Assembly: GCA_944321845.1 (NCBI GenBank)
Contig: CALUMT010000014.1
Location: 39,792 to 103,791, forward strand
Direction: 5' to 3'
DNA from: an uncultured Butyricimonas sp.
GTDB taxonomy: Bacteria > Bacteroidota > Bacteroidia > Bacteroidales > Marinifilaceae
DNA: 64,000 nt
Part shown: positions 43,726 through 52,174 of the stretch, one piece after another
Layout of the letters: the number at the start of each line of letters is the position of its first letter
Position numbering within the stretch: position 1 is the stretch's first letter
Position numbers and translations under genes: made by a program
Notes under the pieces: model-generated
The model's input: only the letters and a program-made list of their open reading frames with translations
The model's database searches: none
Told to the model about the DNA's origin: nothing

Positions 43726-45195
43726 TCAGGCTTTCTGTTGTTTCAGCATCTCGTCGATGTGAGCCGCGGCACGACGACCGTCACCCATGGCCAGGATAAC
43801 CGTGGCACCACCGCGGACAATGTCCCCGCCGGCAAAAAATTCCGGTAGATTGGACTGCATCGTCTCGTCGTTCACCACGATGGTTCCCTTCTTGGACACC
43901 TCCAGTCCCGGCACGGAACGCGGTACAATGGGATTGGGCGATACCCCCACGGCAACCACCACCACCTCGGCGTCGATCAGGTATTCCGATCCTTCCACGG
44001 GCACCGGGCTGCGGCGACCGCTGGCATCGGGTTCCCCGAGTTCCATCCGCTGTACCCGCACCTGCTTAACCCGGCCACGCTCGTCGGCAAGGTACTCCAC
44101 GGGATTCGTCAGGGTCAGGAACTCGCATCCCTCTTCTTTCGCGTGTTTCACCTCCTCCAGACGGGCAGGCATTTCCTCCTCGCTCCGGCGATAAACGACA
44201 ACGGCACGCTCGGCGCCCAGACGCTTGGCCGTACGTACGGAATCCATGGCCGTGTTACCCCCGCCGACAACCACCACGTGCTTACCGTGGTATACCGGCG
44301 TATCGGAATCCTCCTGGTCGGCACCCATGAGGTTCACGCGGGTAAGATACTCGTTAGAGGAAAGGATACCGTTATAATTCTCTCCCGGGATATTCATGAA
44401 ACGGGGCAGACCCGCTCCAGAAGCGATGTAGAACGCCCGGAAACCTTCCTCCTCCAGGTCGGCGATAGAATCGGTCATTCCCACGATGAAATTCGTCACG
44501 AACTTCACGCCCATCTTCTTGAGGTTATTGATTTCCACGTCCACGATATGATTCGGCAGACGGAATTCCGGGATACCGTACTTCAACACCCCGCCGATCT
44601 CGTGCAGGGCCTCGAAGACCGTCACGTCATAACCCAGCTTGGCCAAGTCGCCCGCGCAGGACAATCCCGACGGACCGGAACCGATAACTCCCACCTTGAT
44701 ACCGTTGGCCGGAGCCAGCTCGGGAAGGGCAATCTGACCAGACTCCCGCTCGTAATCCGAGGCGAAACGCTCCAGGTAACCGATAGCCACGGGCTTCTTC
44801 TGCAATTTCTGGATGTAGAAACACTTTGACTCGCATTGTTTCTCCTGCGGGCACACGCGGCCGCACACTGACGGCAGGGCGCTCGTGCGCTTCAGTACAG
44901 CGGCAGCCTGCAGGAATTCGCCCCGCTCGATATTCTTCACGAAACCCGGGATATCAATTCCCACCGGGCACCCCGTCATACAGGTCGGGTTCACGCAGTC
45001 CATGCAGCGCTTGGCTTCCGTCATGGCCATCTCCCGCGTCAAGCCCTTGTTCACCTCGATACGCTGGCTCTTGATACGCTCGGCGGGAGGCGTTTCCGGC
45101 ATCACCACCCGCTCGATAGCGGTACGCTCCTTGGCCGGCACGCTCTGGCGCAACTCCTGGCGCCAGGCCTCGTTTCTATCACTCACGTTATTCAT
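43726..45195 (-). CDS. nfnB: NfnB-type NADPH-binding subunit (glutamate synthase small-subunit homologue)
   Basis: A 489-residue flavoprotein. The N-terminal dicluster ferredoxin-like domain has CMDCVNPTCMTGCPVGIDIP and CGRVCPQEKQCESKC. The FAD-binding loop is VGVIGSGPSGLSCAGDLA and the NADPH-binding loop is VVVVGGGNTAMDSVRTAKRL, with MGDGRRAA near the end. The family includes GltD, but no glutamate synthase large subunit is present. The gene follows an NfnA-like reductase by 9 bases, the arrangement of the electron-bifurcating NADH-dependent ferredoxin:NADP+ oxidoreductase. That assignment rests on the gene pairing. Confidence 0.85.
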   Translation of the reverse strand: MNNVSDRNEAWRQELRQSVPAKERTAIERVVMPETPPAERIKSQRIEVNKGLTREMAMTEAKRCMDCVNPTCMTGCPVGIDIPGFVKNIERGEFLQAAAVLKRTSALPSVCGRVCPQEKQCESKCFYIQKLQKKPVAIGYLERFASDYERESGQIALPELAPANGIKVGVIGSGPSGLSCAGDLAKLGYDVTVFEALHEIGGVLKYGIPEFRLPNHIVDVEINNLKKMGVKFVTNFIVGMTDSIADLEEEGFRAFYIASGAGLPRFMNIPGENYNGILSSNEYLTRVNLMGADQEDSDTPVYHGKHVVVVGGGNTAMDSVRTAKRLGAERAVVVYRRSEEEMPARLEEVKHAKEEGCEFLTLTNPVEYLADERGRVKQVRVQRMELGEPDASGRRSPVPVEGSEYLIDAEVVVVAVGVSPNPIVPRSVPGLEVSKKGTIVVNDETMQSNLPEFFAGGDIVRGGATVILAMGDGRRAAAHIDEMLKQQKA

Positions 45196-45204
45196 AATAT
45201 CTTC

Positions 45205-46029
45205 TTACTTTTCGTTTACATGTAATTTTTCCGTCTCCTCCGTCTTGAAGGCACCCAAGCGGGACAGCATCTCGTCGAAATCAATCTGGTGGGCATCGAA
45301 CTCCGGTCCGTCAACGCACGTGAAGCGGGTCTTTCCGCCAACCGTCACCCGACAGGCTCCGCACATCCCCGTGCCGTCCACCATGATGGCGTTCAGGCTG
45401 GCGATAGTCGGGATATCGTGCTGACGGGTCAATTTCTCGCAAAACTTCATCATGATGGCAGGTCCGATGGTCACGGCCAGATCCACCTTTTCCCGGCGGA
45501 TAACCTCCTCCATTCCTTCCGTCACGAGCCCTTTCTTCCCATAACTCCCGTCGTCCGTCATGATAATCACCTCGTCCGATGAAGCCCGTACCTCAGCCTC
45601 CAGGATAACCAACTCCTTCGTCCGACCGGCCAATACCGAAACCACCCGGTTCCCGGCGGCCTTGAATGCCTTAATAATCGGCAGCAACGGGGCAACCCCC
45701 ACACCACCGCCACAAGCCAGCACAGTCCCCACCTTATCAATATGGGTCGGCTTACCCAGCGGTCCCACCACGTCCGTGATGTAATCCCCCACTTCCAGGG
45801 CACAAAGTTTCCGGGAAGAAACCCCCATCACCTGCACCACCAGCGTGATACTACCCCGTTCCACGTCAGCGTCAGCAATCGTTAACGGCATACGCTCGCC
45901 CTTTTCGCCCACGCGGACAATGACAAAATTACCCGGCTTGCGGGACTTGGCGATCAATGGAGCTTCCACTTCCAAGCGAACAACCCGTTCCGAGAAATAA
46001 CTTTTAGCTAAAATCTTATTCATATTCAA
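45205..46029 (-). CDS. nfnA: NfnA-type ferredoxin-NADP reductase subunit
   Basis: A 274-residue FAD/NAD(H)-binding reductase. The FAD domain includes KPGNFVIVRVGEKGERMPLT; the nucleotide domain follows with ACGGGVGVAPLLPI. A C-terminal [2Fe-2S] site is formed by MCGACRVTV and TRFTCVDGPEF. This matches NfnA/SudB and dihydroorotate dehydrogenase electron-transfer subunits. With nfnB 9 bases downstream, it should form the bifurcating complex that balances NADH, NADPH and ferredoxin in an anaerobe. Confidence 0.86.
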   Translation of the reverse strand: MNMNKILAKSYFSERVVRLEVEAPLIAKSRKPGNFVIVRVGEKGERMPLTIADADVERGSITLVVQVMGVSSRKLCALEVGDYITDVVGPLGKPTHIDKVGTVLACGGGVGVAPLLPIIKAFKAAGNRVVSVLAGRTKELVILEAEVRASSDEVIIMTDDGSYGKKGLVTEGMEEVIRREKVDLAVTIGPAIMMKFCEKLTRQHDIPTIASLNAIMVDGTGMCGACRVTVGGKTRFTCVDGPEFDAHQIDFDEMLSRLGAFKTEETEKLHVNEK

Positions 46030-46049
46030 CGTTTTATCCTTTTCAAAAC

Positions 46050-46087
46050 CGAGGGAGACACCTCTCCCGTTTCAAGTCGCAAAATTA
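46050..46087 (-). promoter_or_regulatory. nfnA promoter and 5'-leader hairpin
   Basis: The minus strand has TAATTTTG (46087-46080), matching TAnnTTTG. The predicted short leader contains a GGGAGA/TCTCCC hairpin with a GGTG loop around 46053-46068, about 24 bases before the ATG. Confidence 0.45.
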
Positions 46088-46150
46088 AACACCAACCACA
46101 AAAAAACAACTTTTTCAAGCAAAAAAGCCTTTTCATCACGAATAACCCCC

Positions 46151-46158
46151 TATATTCG
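46151..46158 (+). promoter_or_regulatory. -7 element for the SUI1-WbqC pair
   Basis: TATATTCG, the TTCG variant of TAnnTTTG, lies 29 bases before the SUI1 ATG. Confidence 0.45.
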
Positions 46159-46186
46159 CGACCGAGAAACCAAAAAAGAAAGCATC

Positions 46187-46516
46187 ATGGCCAACAAGAA
46201 AGAACGCGTCAACGTGGTCTACTCCACCAACCCCAACTTCCAGTACGAGTACGAGGAAGAGGAACAAATCGAGACCCTCGCCCCCGAGAAACAGAACCTC
46301 CGCGTCACCCTCGACAGCAAGCAGCGCAACGGGAAAACCGTCATCCTCGTCCAGGGATTCGTCGGCACCGACGACGACCTGAAAGACCTCGCCAAACTCC
46401 TCAAGAACAAATGCGGCGTGGGCGGATCCGTCAAGGACGGCCAGATCATCATCCAGGGCGAGCTCAAGGAAAAGGTACTCGCCATACTATGCGACAACCA
46501 TTACCGGGTAAAATGA
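46187..46516 (+). CDS. SUI1/eIF1-like translation initiation factor (YciH family)
   Basis: A 109-residue protein with an acidic N-terminal tail (EYEEEEQIE) and a single SUI1 fold: LRVTLDSKQRNGKTVILVQG, DLAKLLKNKCGVGGSVKDG, IIIQGELKEKVLAIL. The KCGVGGSVKDG motif is the family hallmark. Bacterial YciH/SUI1 proteins bind the ribosome and modulate start-site choice. Its stop overlaps the next start as ATGA, so it is coupled to the WbqC gene. Confidence 0.93.
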   Translation: MANKKERVNVVYSTNPNFQYEYEEEEQIETLAPEKQNLRVTLDSKQRNGKTVILVQGFVGTDDDLKDLAKLLKNKCGVGGSVKDGQIIIQGELKEKVLAILCDNHYRVK

Positions 46517-47139
46517 ACGACATGGAAACGATACTGCTCAACACCGCTTACTTTCCCCCCGTCCAGTACATGGCCAAGGTCAAAGCCTGTGACGAACTTC
46601 TCATCGAGGCCCACGAGAACTACGGCAAGCAAAGCTACCGCAACCGCTGCGACATCATGACGGCCAACGGCATCATGACCCTCTCCGTCCCCGTCACCAA
46701 AGGCCCCACCCCGAACACACACACCCGGGACATCCTCGTCGACTACTCCACCCGCTGGCAGAAACTCCACTTCAAGGGCATCGAGTCCGCCTACAAGAAC
46801 TCCCCCTACTACGACTACTACATCGACAACCTCCTCCCCTTCTTCGAGCGGAAAGAGAAATACCTCCTCGACCTCAACACCAGGATACTCCACGAGCTCA
46901 TGGACATTCTCCAGCTCCGCCGACCCGTCCGCCTCACCGAAGACTACCTTCCCCTCCATGAGGGAGTCCAGGACCTCCGCGACGTGATACACCCCAAACC
47001 CTCCCGCCGTCGGGCCGAAGACACCTTCACGGCCAAACCCTACCACCAGACCTTCGCCGAGCGATACCCCTTCGCTCCCAACCTCAGCGTCCTCGACCTC
47101 CTTTTCAACACCGGACCGGACGCCCTCGCCTACCTCTAA
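46513..47139 (+). CDS. WbqC-like family protein
   Basis: A 208-residue protein from the ATG at 46513, which overlaps the SUI1 stop as ATGA. A longer in-frame ORF starts inside SUI1 and is rejected. Conserved WbqC segments are LLNTAYFPPVQYMAKV, YRNRCDIMTANGIMTLSVPV and HTRDILVDYSTRWQKLHFKG. The family has been linked to glycan modification in some gene clusters. Here it stands beside SUI1 with no glycan genes, so its role is unclear. Confidence 0.9.
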   Translation: MNDMETILLNTAYFPPVQYMAKVKACDELLIEAHENYGKQSYRNRCDIMTANGIMTLSVPVTKGPTPNTHTRDILVDYSTRWQKLHFKGIESAYKNSPYYDYYIDNLLPFFERKEKYLLDLNTRILHELMDILQLRRPVRLTEDYLPLHEGVQDLRDVIHPKPSRRRAEDTFTAKPYHQTFAERYPFAPNLSVLDLLFNTGPDALAYL

Positions 47140-47227
47140 ACACACCGCCCCCTTCCCCTCCTACCGGGAAGGGAAAACATACCCGCTCGCCAACACCCGG
47201 GGTAAATCCCCGGCAACGGCAACCTCC

Positions 47228-48016
47228 TTACAAGAATCGCTTGATTAACTTCAAGGCATGCGTGTAACGCTTCGTCGCCTCGTTGAAAATACCGTGATGG
47301 TCAATCTTATCGACACGCACCCGACCCGACGCATGGATGACACGTCCCGCCTCCCACAACACCCCGGCATGCGTCACCGCACCCGACTCGTCGCCAAACA
47401 ACACCACGTCCCCCGGCAACGCCTCCTCCAGGAACGAGAGCGTCTGTCCCTCCGCCGCCAAACGGGCCAACTGACGGGGTACACCGACTCCCGCCAACCG
47501 GTACACCATCTGCACCAGCCCCGCGTTATCAATCCCCCGTGGCGAACGGCCTCCCGCCACGTATGGGACATTATAATACATCAACGCGTAACGGGCAATC
47601 GCCTCCCGGGCATTCCCCGTCCCCGCCTCCGACAAAGAACCCACCAACCGATAAGCATCATCCCCCACGCGGAAACATCCCGTCTCCCCATCGTACAACG
47701 GCAGGAGACTCCCGGCAGGCACCAGCTGCCCGGCCCAGTCCCCCTCCCGCATCACGATACTGAACATATCCCGCGTGACGAACGGCACCCCCTCCATGGC
47801 ACGACGCACGAACCCCTCATCCACCCCTACCAAATCCTCCCTCCGCGTCCAACCCTCCGTCCCGTCATGCAGCATACGCATGCGACACCATCGACCCTCC
47901 TCGCGCGTCACCTCCATCATCTCCCCGAACAGGGCCTGCGAGGCCAACACGCTCCGTTCCGACTTCTCCCGTCTCAGCGGGACAATCCCCGCAGTCGTAA
48001 TACCAAAAATCATCAT
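47228..48016 (-). CDS. NlpC/P60-fold protein with the catalytic cysteine replaced by asparagine
   Basis: About 262 residues from the ATG at 48016, chosen because a -7 element (TATTTTCG) lies 38 bases upstream; an in-frame frame to 48172 adds a glycine-rich stretch with no domain. SH3b-like modules (SERSVLASQALFGEMMEV, GRWCRMRMLHDGTEGWTRRE) precede a C-terminal NlpC/P60 domain. In active enzymes the motif is DCSG. Here it is RGIDNAGLVQ, with codon AAC at 47525-47527 in place of the Cys codon. The downstream catalytic His is kept (AVTHAGVLW). It probably binds peptidoglycan or regulates a partner rather than cleaving. Confidence 0.87.
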   Translation of the reverse strand: MMIFGITTAGIVPLRREKSERSVLASQALFGEMMEVTREEGRWCRMRMLHDGTEGWTRREDLVGVDEGFVRRAMEGVPFVTRDMFSIVMREGDWAGQLVPAGSLLPLYDGETGCFRVGDDAYRLVGSLSEAGTGNAREAIARYALMYYNVPYVAGGRSPRGIDNAGLVQMVYRLAGVGVPRQLARLAAEGQTLSFLEEALPGDVVLFGDESGAVTHAGVLWEAGRVIHASGRVRVDKIDHHGIFNEATKRYTHALKLIKRFL

Positions 48017-48184
48017 CGTGCCATTAAAAATTAAACGAAATACCGGTTTCCCGCGAAAATAACGGAAAGTTTCGAGACTTCGGCCGCCCCCGCCCAATAA
48101 TCCCTCGAAAAATCCACCCTTTCCCCAGCCATTCCCCCGGTTCTCCTCCCGACGTCTCTCCCGCCACCACACATCTCCCGGGGA

Positions 48185-48228
48185 TCTAGGGGGATACTCC
48201 CGGGGTGCTAGGGAATATCTACACGAAA
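48185..48228. repeat. 11-bp phased repeat array, nnCT type
   Basis: The words ATCTA, TACTC, TGCTA and ATCTA begin at 48185, 48196, 48207 and 48218, with CT in register at 11-base spacing. The conserved part is short, so this array alone is weaker evidence. It resembles the TACTCCCCGGG unit at 37231. Confidence 0.45.
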
Positions 48229-48240
48229 ATGACCCTGTTA

Positions 48241-48291
48241 TTACTTGCTTATTACTTGCTCAACAAGTAATGAACAAGTAAGTAACAAGTG
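48241..48291. repeat. 11-bp phased repeat array with inverted half, ATTACTTG type
   Basis: ATTACTTGC occurs at 48241 and 48252. The reverse-complement word AACAAGT occurs at 48263, 48274 and 48285. All five are in 11-base steps. The two halves can pair into an imperfect hairpin centred near 48261. Confidence 0.85.
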
Positions 48292-48516
48292 ATACGCATA
48301 TGGTTATTCGGGAGGACCCCGGGCTTACCCCCCGGGATCCCCGGGAGATGTGCCCTCCCACCAGGCCAATCCCGAGCGGGGAAAATACCACCACCTCAAA
48401 GAGTCGTCACCCGCTCTTCACGGCGAAAAAACACGAGAGAGAGGTCCGGCCCTTTCACCGTTCGTTTTTTTCGCGTAACTTGCGGGGCAATAACATGGAT
48501 TAACACGAATCTGATT

Positions 48517-49206
48517 ATGAAGAAACTAGTAGTTTTGACCGGGGCGGGCATGAGCGCCGAGAGCGGCATCCGCACCTTCCGTGACAGTGACGGGCTGTGG
48601 GAAGAGTACCGCATCGAGGACGTGTGTACCCCCGAGGCCTGGGAACGGAACCCGGAACTGGTAAACAATTTCTATAACGCCCGCCGCAAGCAATTGCTCG
48701 AGGCGAAGCCCAACGCCGGACACATCGGGCTGGCCGAACTCGAACGGGACTTCGACATGCACATCATCACCCAGAACATCGACGACCTGCACGAGCGGGC
48801 CGGGAGTACCCGGGTACTTCACCTGCACGGGGAATTGCGAAAGGTGAGAAGTAGCCTGAACCCCAATCTCATTTACGACCTGGACGGTTGGGAGCTGAAA
48901 CTGGGTAGCAAGGCGGAGGACGGGTCTCTGTTGCGCCCGCACGTGGTGTGGTTCGGGGAAGCGGTGCCCAACATAGAACCGGCCACGGAGCTGGTACGCC
49001 AGGCCGACATCTTCGTCGTCATCGGGACATCGCTGGCCGTTTACCCGGCTGCCAGCCTGCTCTACTACGTGCCAAAGGGCTGCCGCGTGCTGCTTATCGA
49101 CCCGCGCGTGCCGGAAAGCGTCCGGAAGAGCCACATCGAGTTCATCGAGACGGGAGCATCGGAGGGCGTGAAGATTTTGAAAGAAAAACTGAAAGAAAAC
49201 CTGTAA
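48517..49206 (+). CDS. cobB: NAD-dependent protein deacylase (sirtuin), zinc-site cysteines absent
   Basis: A 229-residue sirtuin from the ATG at 48517. The NAD site is visible in LTGAGMSAESGIRTFRD, ITQNIDDLHERAG and the catalytic His of HLHGELRKV, then RPHVVWFGEAVP and FVVIGTSLAVYPAA. The segment between HGEL and RPHVVW, which normally holds the four zinc cysteines, has none. Bacteroidetes sirtuins of this type are known to vary here. The short zinc-free loop should affect stability and substrate choice. It probably shares a transcript with the methyltransferase gene 13 bases downstream. Confidence 0.9.
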   Translation: MKKLVVLTGAGMSAESGIRTFRDSDGLWEEYRIEDVCTPEAWERNPELVNNFYNARRKQLLEAKPNAGHIGLAELERDFDMHIITQNIDDLHERAGSTRVLHLHGELRKVRSSLNPNLIYDLDGWELKLGSKAEDGSLLRPHVVWFGEAVPNIEPATELVRQADIFVVIGTSLAVYPAASLLYYVPKGCRVLLIDPRVPESVRKSHIEFIETGASEGVKILKEKLKENL

Positions 49207-49219
49207 AAGAGAAGAATAT

Positions 49220-50626
49220 ATGGCTCGTGGCAAGAAACCATTGATAGAAAACGTTGAGATAGAAAAAATAGCGGCCGAGGGAAAGTCCATCGCCCACGTG
49301 GAGGAGAAGGTGCTGTTCGTGCCCAATACCGTCCCGGGGGACATCGTGGACGTGCAAGTGACCCGCAAGCGCAAGAGTTTCATGGAGGGGTACATCACCC
49401 GCGTGCGGAAATACTCGGATATCCGGGTGGAGCCGTTCTGCGCCCATTTCGGGGTATGCGGGGGCTGCAAGTGGCAGAACCTGCCGTACGAGATGCAGCT
49501 ACAGTTCAAGCAGCAGGAGGTGATCGACAACCTGCAACGCATCGGGAAAGTGGAACTGGAGGGAATACGGCCCATCATCGGCTCACCCCGCACGGAACGG
49601 TACCGCAACAAGCTGGAGTACACGTTCTGCAATAAACGTTACCTCACGCGGGAGGAAATTGGCGAAGGGGATGAGGTGGAACGGACTCCGGCCGTGGGTT
49701 TCCACGTCCCGGGACTTTTCGACAAGGTGGTTGACATCAAGCGCTGCCACCTGCAGGATTCACCCTCGAACGAGGTGCGGGACTTTATCCGAGAATACGC
49801 CCTCGTCCGCGGGTGGGATTTCTACGATATCCGGGAACACCGCGGCTTGCTCCGCACCCTGATTGTCCGCACCTCCTCCACGGGCGAAGTGATGGTCATC
49901 GTCACCTTCGGCGAGGACCGGAAGACGGAACGGGAGGAATTGCTCGGGGCCGTGGCTGAACGTTTCCCGGAAATCACGTCGCTACTCTACGTGGTGAACG
50001 AGAAAATGAACGACACGATTACCGACCAGGAGATAGTCTGTTTCCGGGGTACGGACCACATTTTCGAGCGGATGGAGGACCTGCGCTTCAAAATCGGGCC
50101 GAAGTCCTTCTATCAAACGAATTCCGAGCAAGCCTATAATCTCTACTCCCGGGCAAGGGAACTGGCCGGATTAACGGGCAACGAGGTGGTATATGACCTG
50201 TACACGGGAACGGGGACTATCGCCAATTTCGTGGCCAAGCAGGCAGCCAAGGTCGTCGGCATCGAGTACGTGCCGGAAGCCATCGAGGACGCCCGGGTGA
50301 ATTCAGCGCTGAACGGCATCCACAACACGCTTTTCTACGCCGGCGACATGAAGGACGTATTAAATGACGCATTCATCGCCCGGCACGGTCGCCCGGATGT
50401 CATTATCACCGATCCCCCACGGGCCGGGATGCACCCGGAAGTGGTGGAGACGATTCTCCGCGCCGCTCCCCGCCGCATCGTGTACGTGAGCTGCAACTCG
50501 GCCACACAAGCCCGCGACCTGCACCTGATGGACGCCGCCTACCGTGTGACAGCCGTCCAACCCGTGGATATGTTCCCCCACACCCACCACGTGGAGAACA
50601 TCGTACTTCTCGAGCGAAGAGGATAA
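49220..50626 (+). CDS. rlmD: 23S rRNA (uracil-5-)-methyltransferase, RlmD/TrmA family
   Basis: A 468-residue SAM-dependent RNA methyltransferase. An N-terminal TRAM RNA-binding domain (KKPLIENVEIEKIAAEGKSI onward) is followed by an iron-sulfur cysteine set (EPFCAHFGVCGGCKWQ). The SAM site is in VVYDLYTGTGTIANFVA, and the catalytic Cys is in RIVYVSCNSATQARDL. The family methylates U1939 in RlmD, other rRNA uridines, or tRNA U54 in TrmA; the exact site cannot be chosen from sequence. Confidence 0.92.
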   Translation: MARGKKPLIENVEIEKIAAEGKSIAHVEEKVLFVPNTVPGDIVDVQVTRKRKSFMEGYITRVRKYSDIRVEPFCAHFGVCGGCKWQNLPYEMQLQFKQQEVIDNLQRIGKVELEGIRPIIGSPRTERYRNKLEYTFCNKRYLTREEIGEGDEVERTPAVGFHVPGLFDKVVDIKRCHLQDSPSNEVRDFIREYALVRGWDFYDIREHRGLLRTLIVRTSSTGEVMVIVTFGEDRKTEREELLGAVAERFPEITSLLYVVNEKMNDTITDQEIVCFRGTDHIFERMEDLRFKIGPKSFYQTNSEQAYNLYSRARELAGLTGNEVVYDLYTGTGTIANFVAKQAAKVVGIEYVPEAIEDARVNSALNGIHNTLFYAGDMKDVLNDAFIARHGRPDVIITDPPRAGMHPEVVETILRAAPRRIVYVSCNSATQARDLHLMDAAYRVTAVQPVDMFPHTHHVENIVLLERRG

Positions 50627-50632
50627 AAAACA

Positions 50633-50665
50633 TCGAGGGCGGCCCACCAGGTGAGCCGCCCTCGA
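50633..50665. terminator. Strong hairpin between convergent rlmD and GH109 genes
   Basis: TCGAGGGCGGC (50633-50643) pairs perfectly with GCCGCCCTCGA (50655-50665). An A-run on the left and a TATTT on the right fit a terminator for either strand. Confidence 0.8.
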
Positions 50666-50766
50666 TATTTATCGCAATGACCGGGAAACGCTTTTCTTAT
50701 TTTAATCTCCCTCGCCGGAGATTTTCTTTTTCAGCCAGGTCATGTTTTCCGGCCATGCCCCGGGGA

Positions 50767-52173
50767 TTATTCCCCGGCCATGAAGTGATGGTAGCCGTTC
50801 AATTTCTTCCAAGCACCCCGGGTGAAATCGGGTACTTCCACCGGCATATTGTTATTCTCGATGGAGATACGGGTCAATTCCCCGATACAAGACCACTCGG
50901 CAGCATCGTATACATCCTGGTCAAGCGGCAGACCGTTGCGCAAGCAATACACCAAACGGTAATCCATGATAAAGTCCATTCCGCCGTGACCTCCCACTTT
51001 CTTGGCCATTTCTTCCAGTTCGCGATGAATCGGGTGTTTGTATTTCTCCATCAAGGCGGCCTTGACATTCTCGGGTACGAAACTGTGCATGCTCAGGTTC
51101 TCGTGGTCGGGCATTCCTTCTACGGCATCCGGTGAATGGAAGCAATATCCTTCAACGGGATACTTGTTGGCGAATCCCTCGGTTCCCGTCACTTGGTACA
51201 TCCGGCTGTACGGACGAGGAGTCATCACGTTATGCTGCAAGTGTATCACCTGACCATTAGAGGTCTGAATAAGGGTCAAAGTCTGGTCGGCATTCTTGAA
51301 GTTCTTGCTCTCGCGGTTGTTGAATTTCTTTACCATCTTCGGGCCGTTAATTGCCTGAGTCTGCATGGCCACCAGGTGGGTCATGCGGTTTCCCCGATGG
51401 ATGTCAAGCAACTGGCAGGCCGGCCCGAGGCCATGAGTAGCATACACGTCACCGCCATGCTTCTCGTTGAAATCCAATCGCCAGTTCCCCTGGTAGTAAG
51501 GCCAGAATTCCTCCAGATTATGATTATACGCACCTTCCACGTGCTCTATGGTCCCGAACAAACCTTGTTGAGCCATGTTCAAGGTCGTCAGCTCGAAGAA
51601 GTCATACACGCAATTTTCCAGCATCATGCAATGCAGGCGAGTTCTCTCGGCCGTATTCACCAGCTTCCAGCATTCCTCCAGATCCATGGCTGCCGGAACT
51701 TCCACGGCCACGTGTTTCCCATGTTCCATGGCATAAACAGCCATTTCCACGTGAAGTTGCCAAGGAGTGGCAATATACACCAGGTTAATATCCTCCCGCT
51801 CACAAAGGGCCTTCCAGCCATCTTCGCCGGAATATTCAACGGCGGCTGGCAAACCACGCTTTTTCAATATTTCCTGTGCTTTCTGAGCCCGTTCTGGCAA
51901 CAAGTCACACAAAGCTACCACTTTCGTACCCGGAATATAAGTAAAACGCTCTACCGCTCCCGGTCCGCGCATACCTAAACCGATAAAACCGACACGCACA
52001 GTGTCCAATGCTTCACAACGTAAAGCCACTACATCTTCCTGTCCGGCAGGACGCTCGGGAACTTCAACCCGAATAATACCTCCCTGTTGGGATTCTTTCT
52101 GGCTCTCTTTTCCATTACAAGCCCACAACGCCGCAATAACCAATGCGGCAATAAACACAACATTTTTTTTCAT
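50767..52173 (-). CDS. GH109 family glycosidase (alpha-N-acetylgalactosaminidase type), lipoprotein
   Basis: A 468-residue Gfo/Idh/MocA-fold protein with a lipoprotein signal (lipobox LWAC). The NAD-binding loop is RVGFIGLGMRGPGAV. The GH109 hallmark region reads GGDVYATHGLGPACQ. GH109 enzymes hydrolyse N-acetylgalactosamine glycosides by an NAD-dependent redox mechanism and include blood-group-A-cleaving enzymes, fitting a mucin-foraging gut anaerobe. It starts 1 base after the mltD stop, so it appears attached to the par-mltD transcript. The specific substrate is inference. Confidence 0.86.
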   Translation of the reverse strand: MKKNVVFIAALVIAALWACNGKESQKESQQGGIIRVEVPERPAGQEDVVALRCEALDTVRVGFIGLGMRGPGAVERFTYIPGTKVVALCDLLPERAQKAQEILKKRGLPAAVEYSGEDGWKALCEREDINLVYIATPWQLHVEMAVYAMEHGKHVAVEVPAAMDLEECWKLVNTAERTRLHCMMLENCVYDFFELTTLNMAQQGLFGTIEHVEGAYNHNLEEFWPYYQGNWRLDFNEKHGGDVYATHGLGPACQLLDIHRGNRMTHLVAMQTQAINGPKMVKKFNNRESKNFKNADQTLTLIQTSNGQVIHLQHNVMTPRPYSRMYQVTGTEGFANKYPVEGYCFHSPDAVEGMPDHENLSMHSFVPENVKAALMEKYKHPIHRELEEMAKKVGGHGGMDFIMDYRLVYCLRNGLPLDQDVYDAAEWSCIGELTRISIENNNMPVEVPDFTRGAWKKLNGYHHFMAGE

Positions 52174-52174
52174 A

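Larger units (their letters stand above)
48017..48516. other. Divergent intergenic region between the NlpC-like and sirtuin genes
   Basis: About 500 bases with no credible gene. It contains the minus-strand -7 TATTTTCG (48061-48054), two 11-bp phased arrays (48185-48228 and 48241-48291) and a plus-strand TAACTTG (48476-48482) likely serving the sirtuin gene. Confidence 0.6.

Noticed and set aside
43726-45195. Assignment as glutamate synthase small subunit
   Set aside because: No large subunit is adjacent, and the partner is an NfnA-type reductase, so NfnB is preferred; the alternative is kept in the feature text.
50674-50766. Small coding frame between the rlmD terminator and GH109
   Set aside because: The frame continues antisense into GH109 and has no start context or domain; only short direct repeats (CCGGCCATG twice) are seen.
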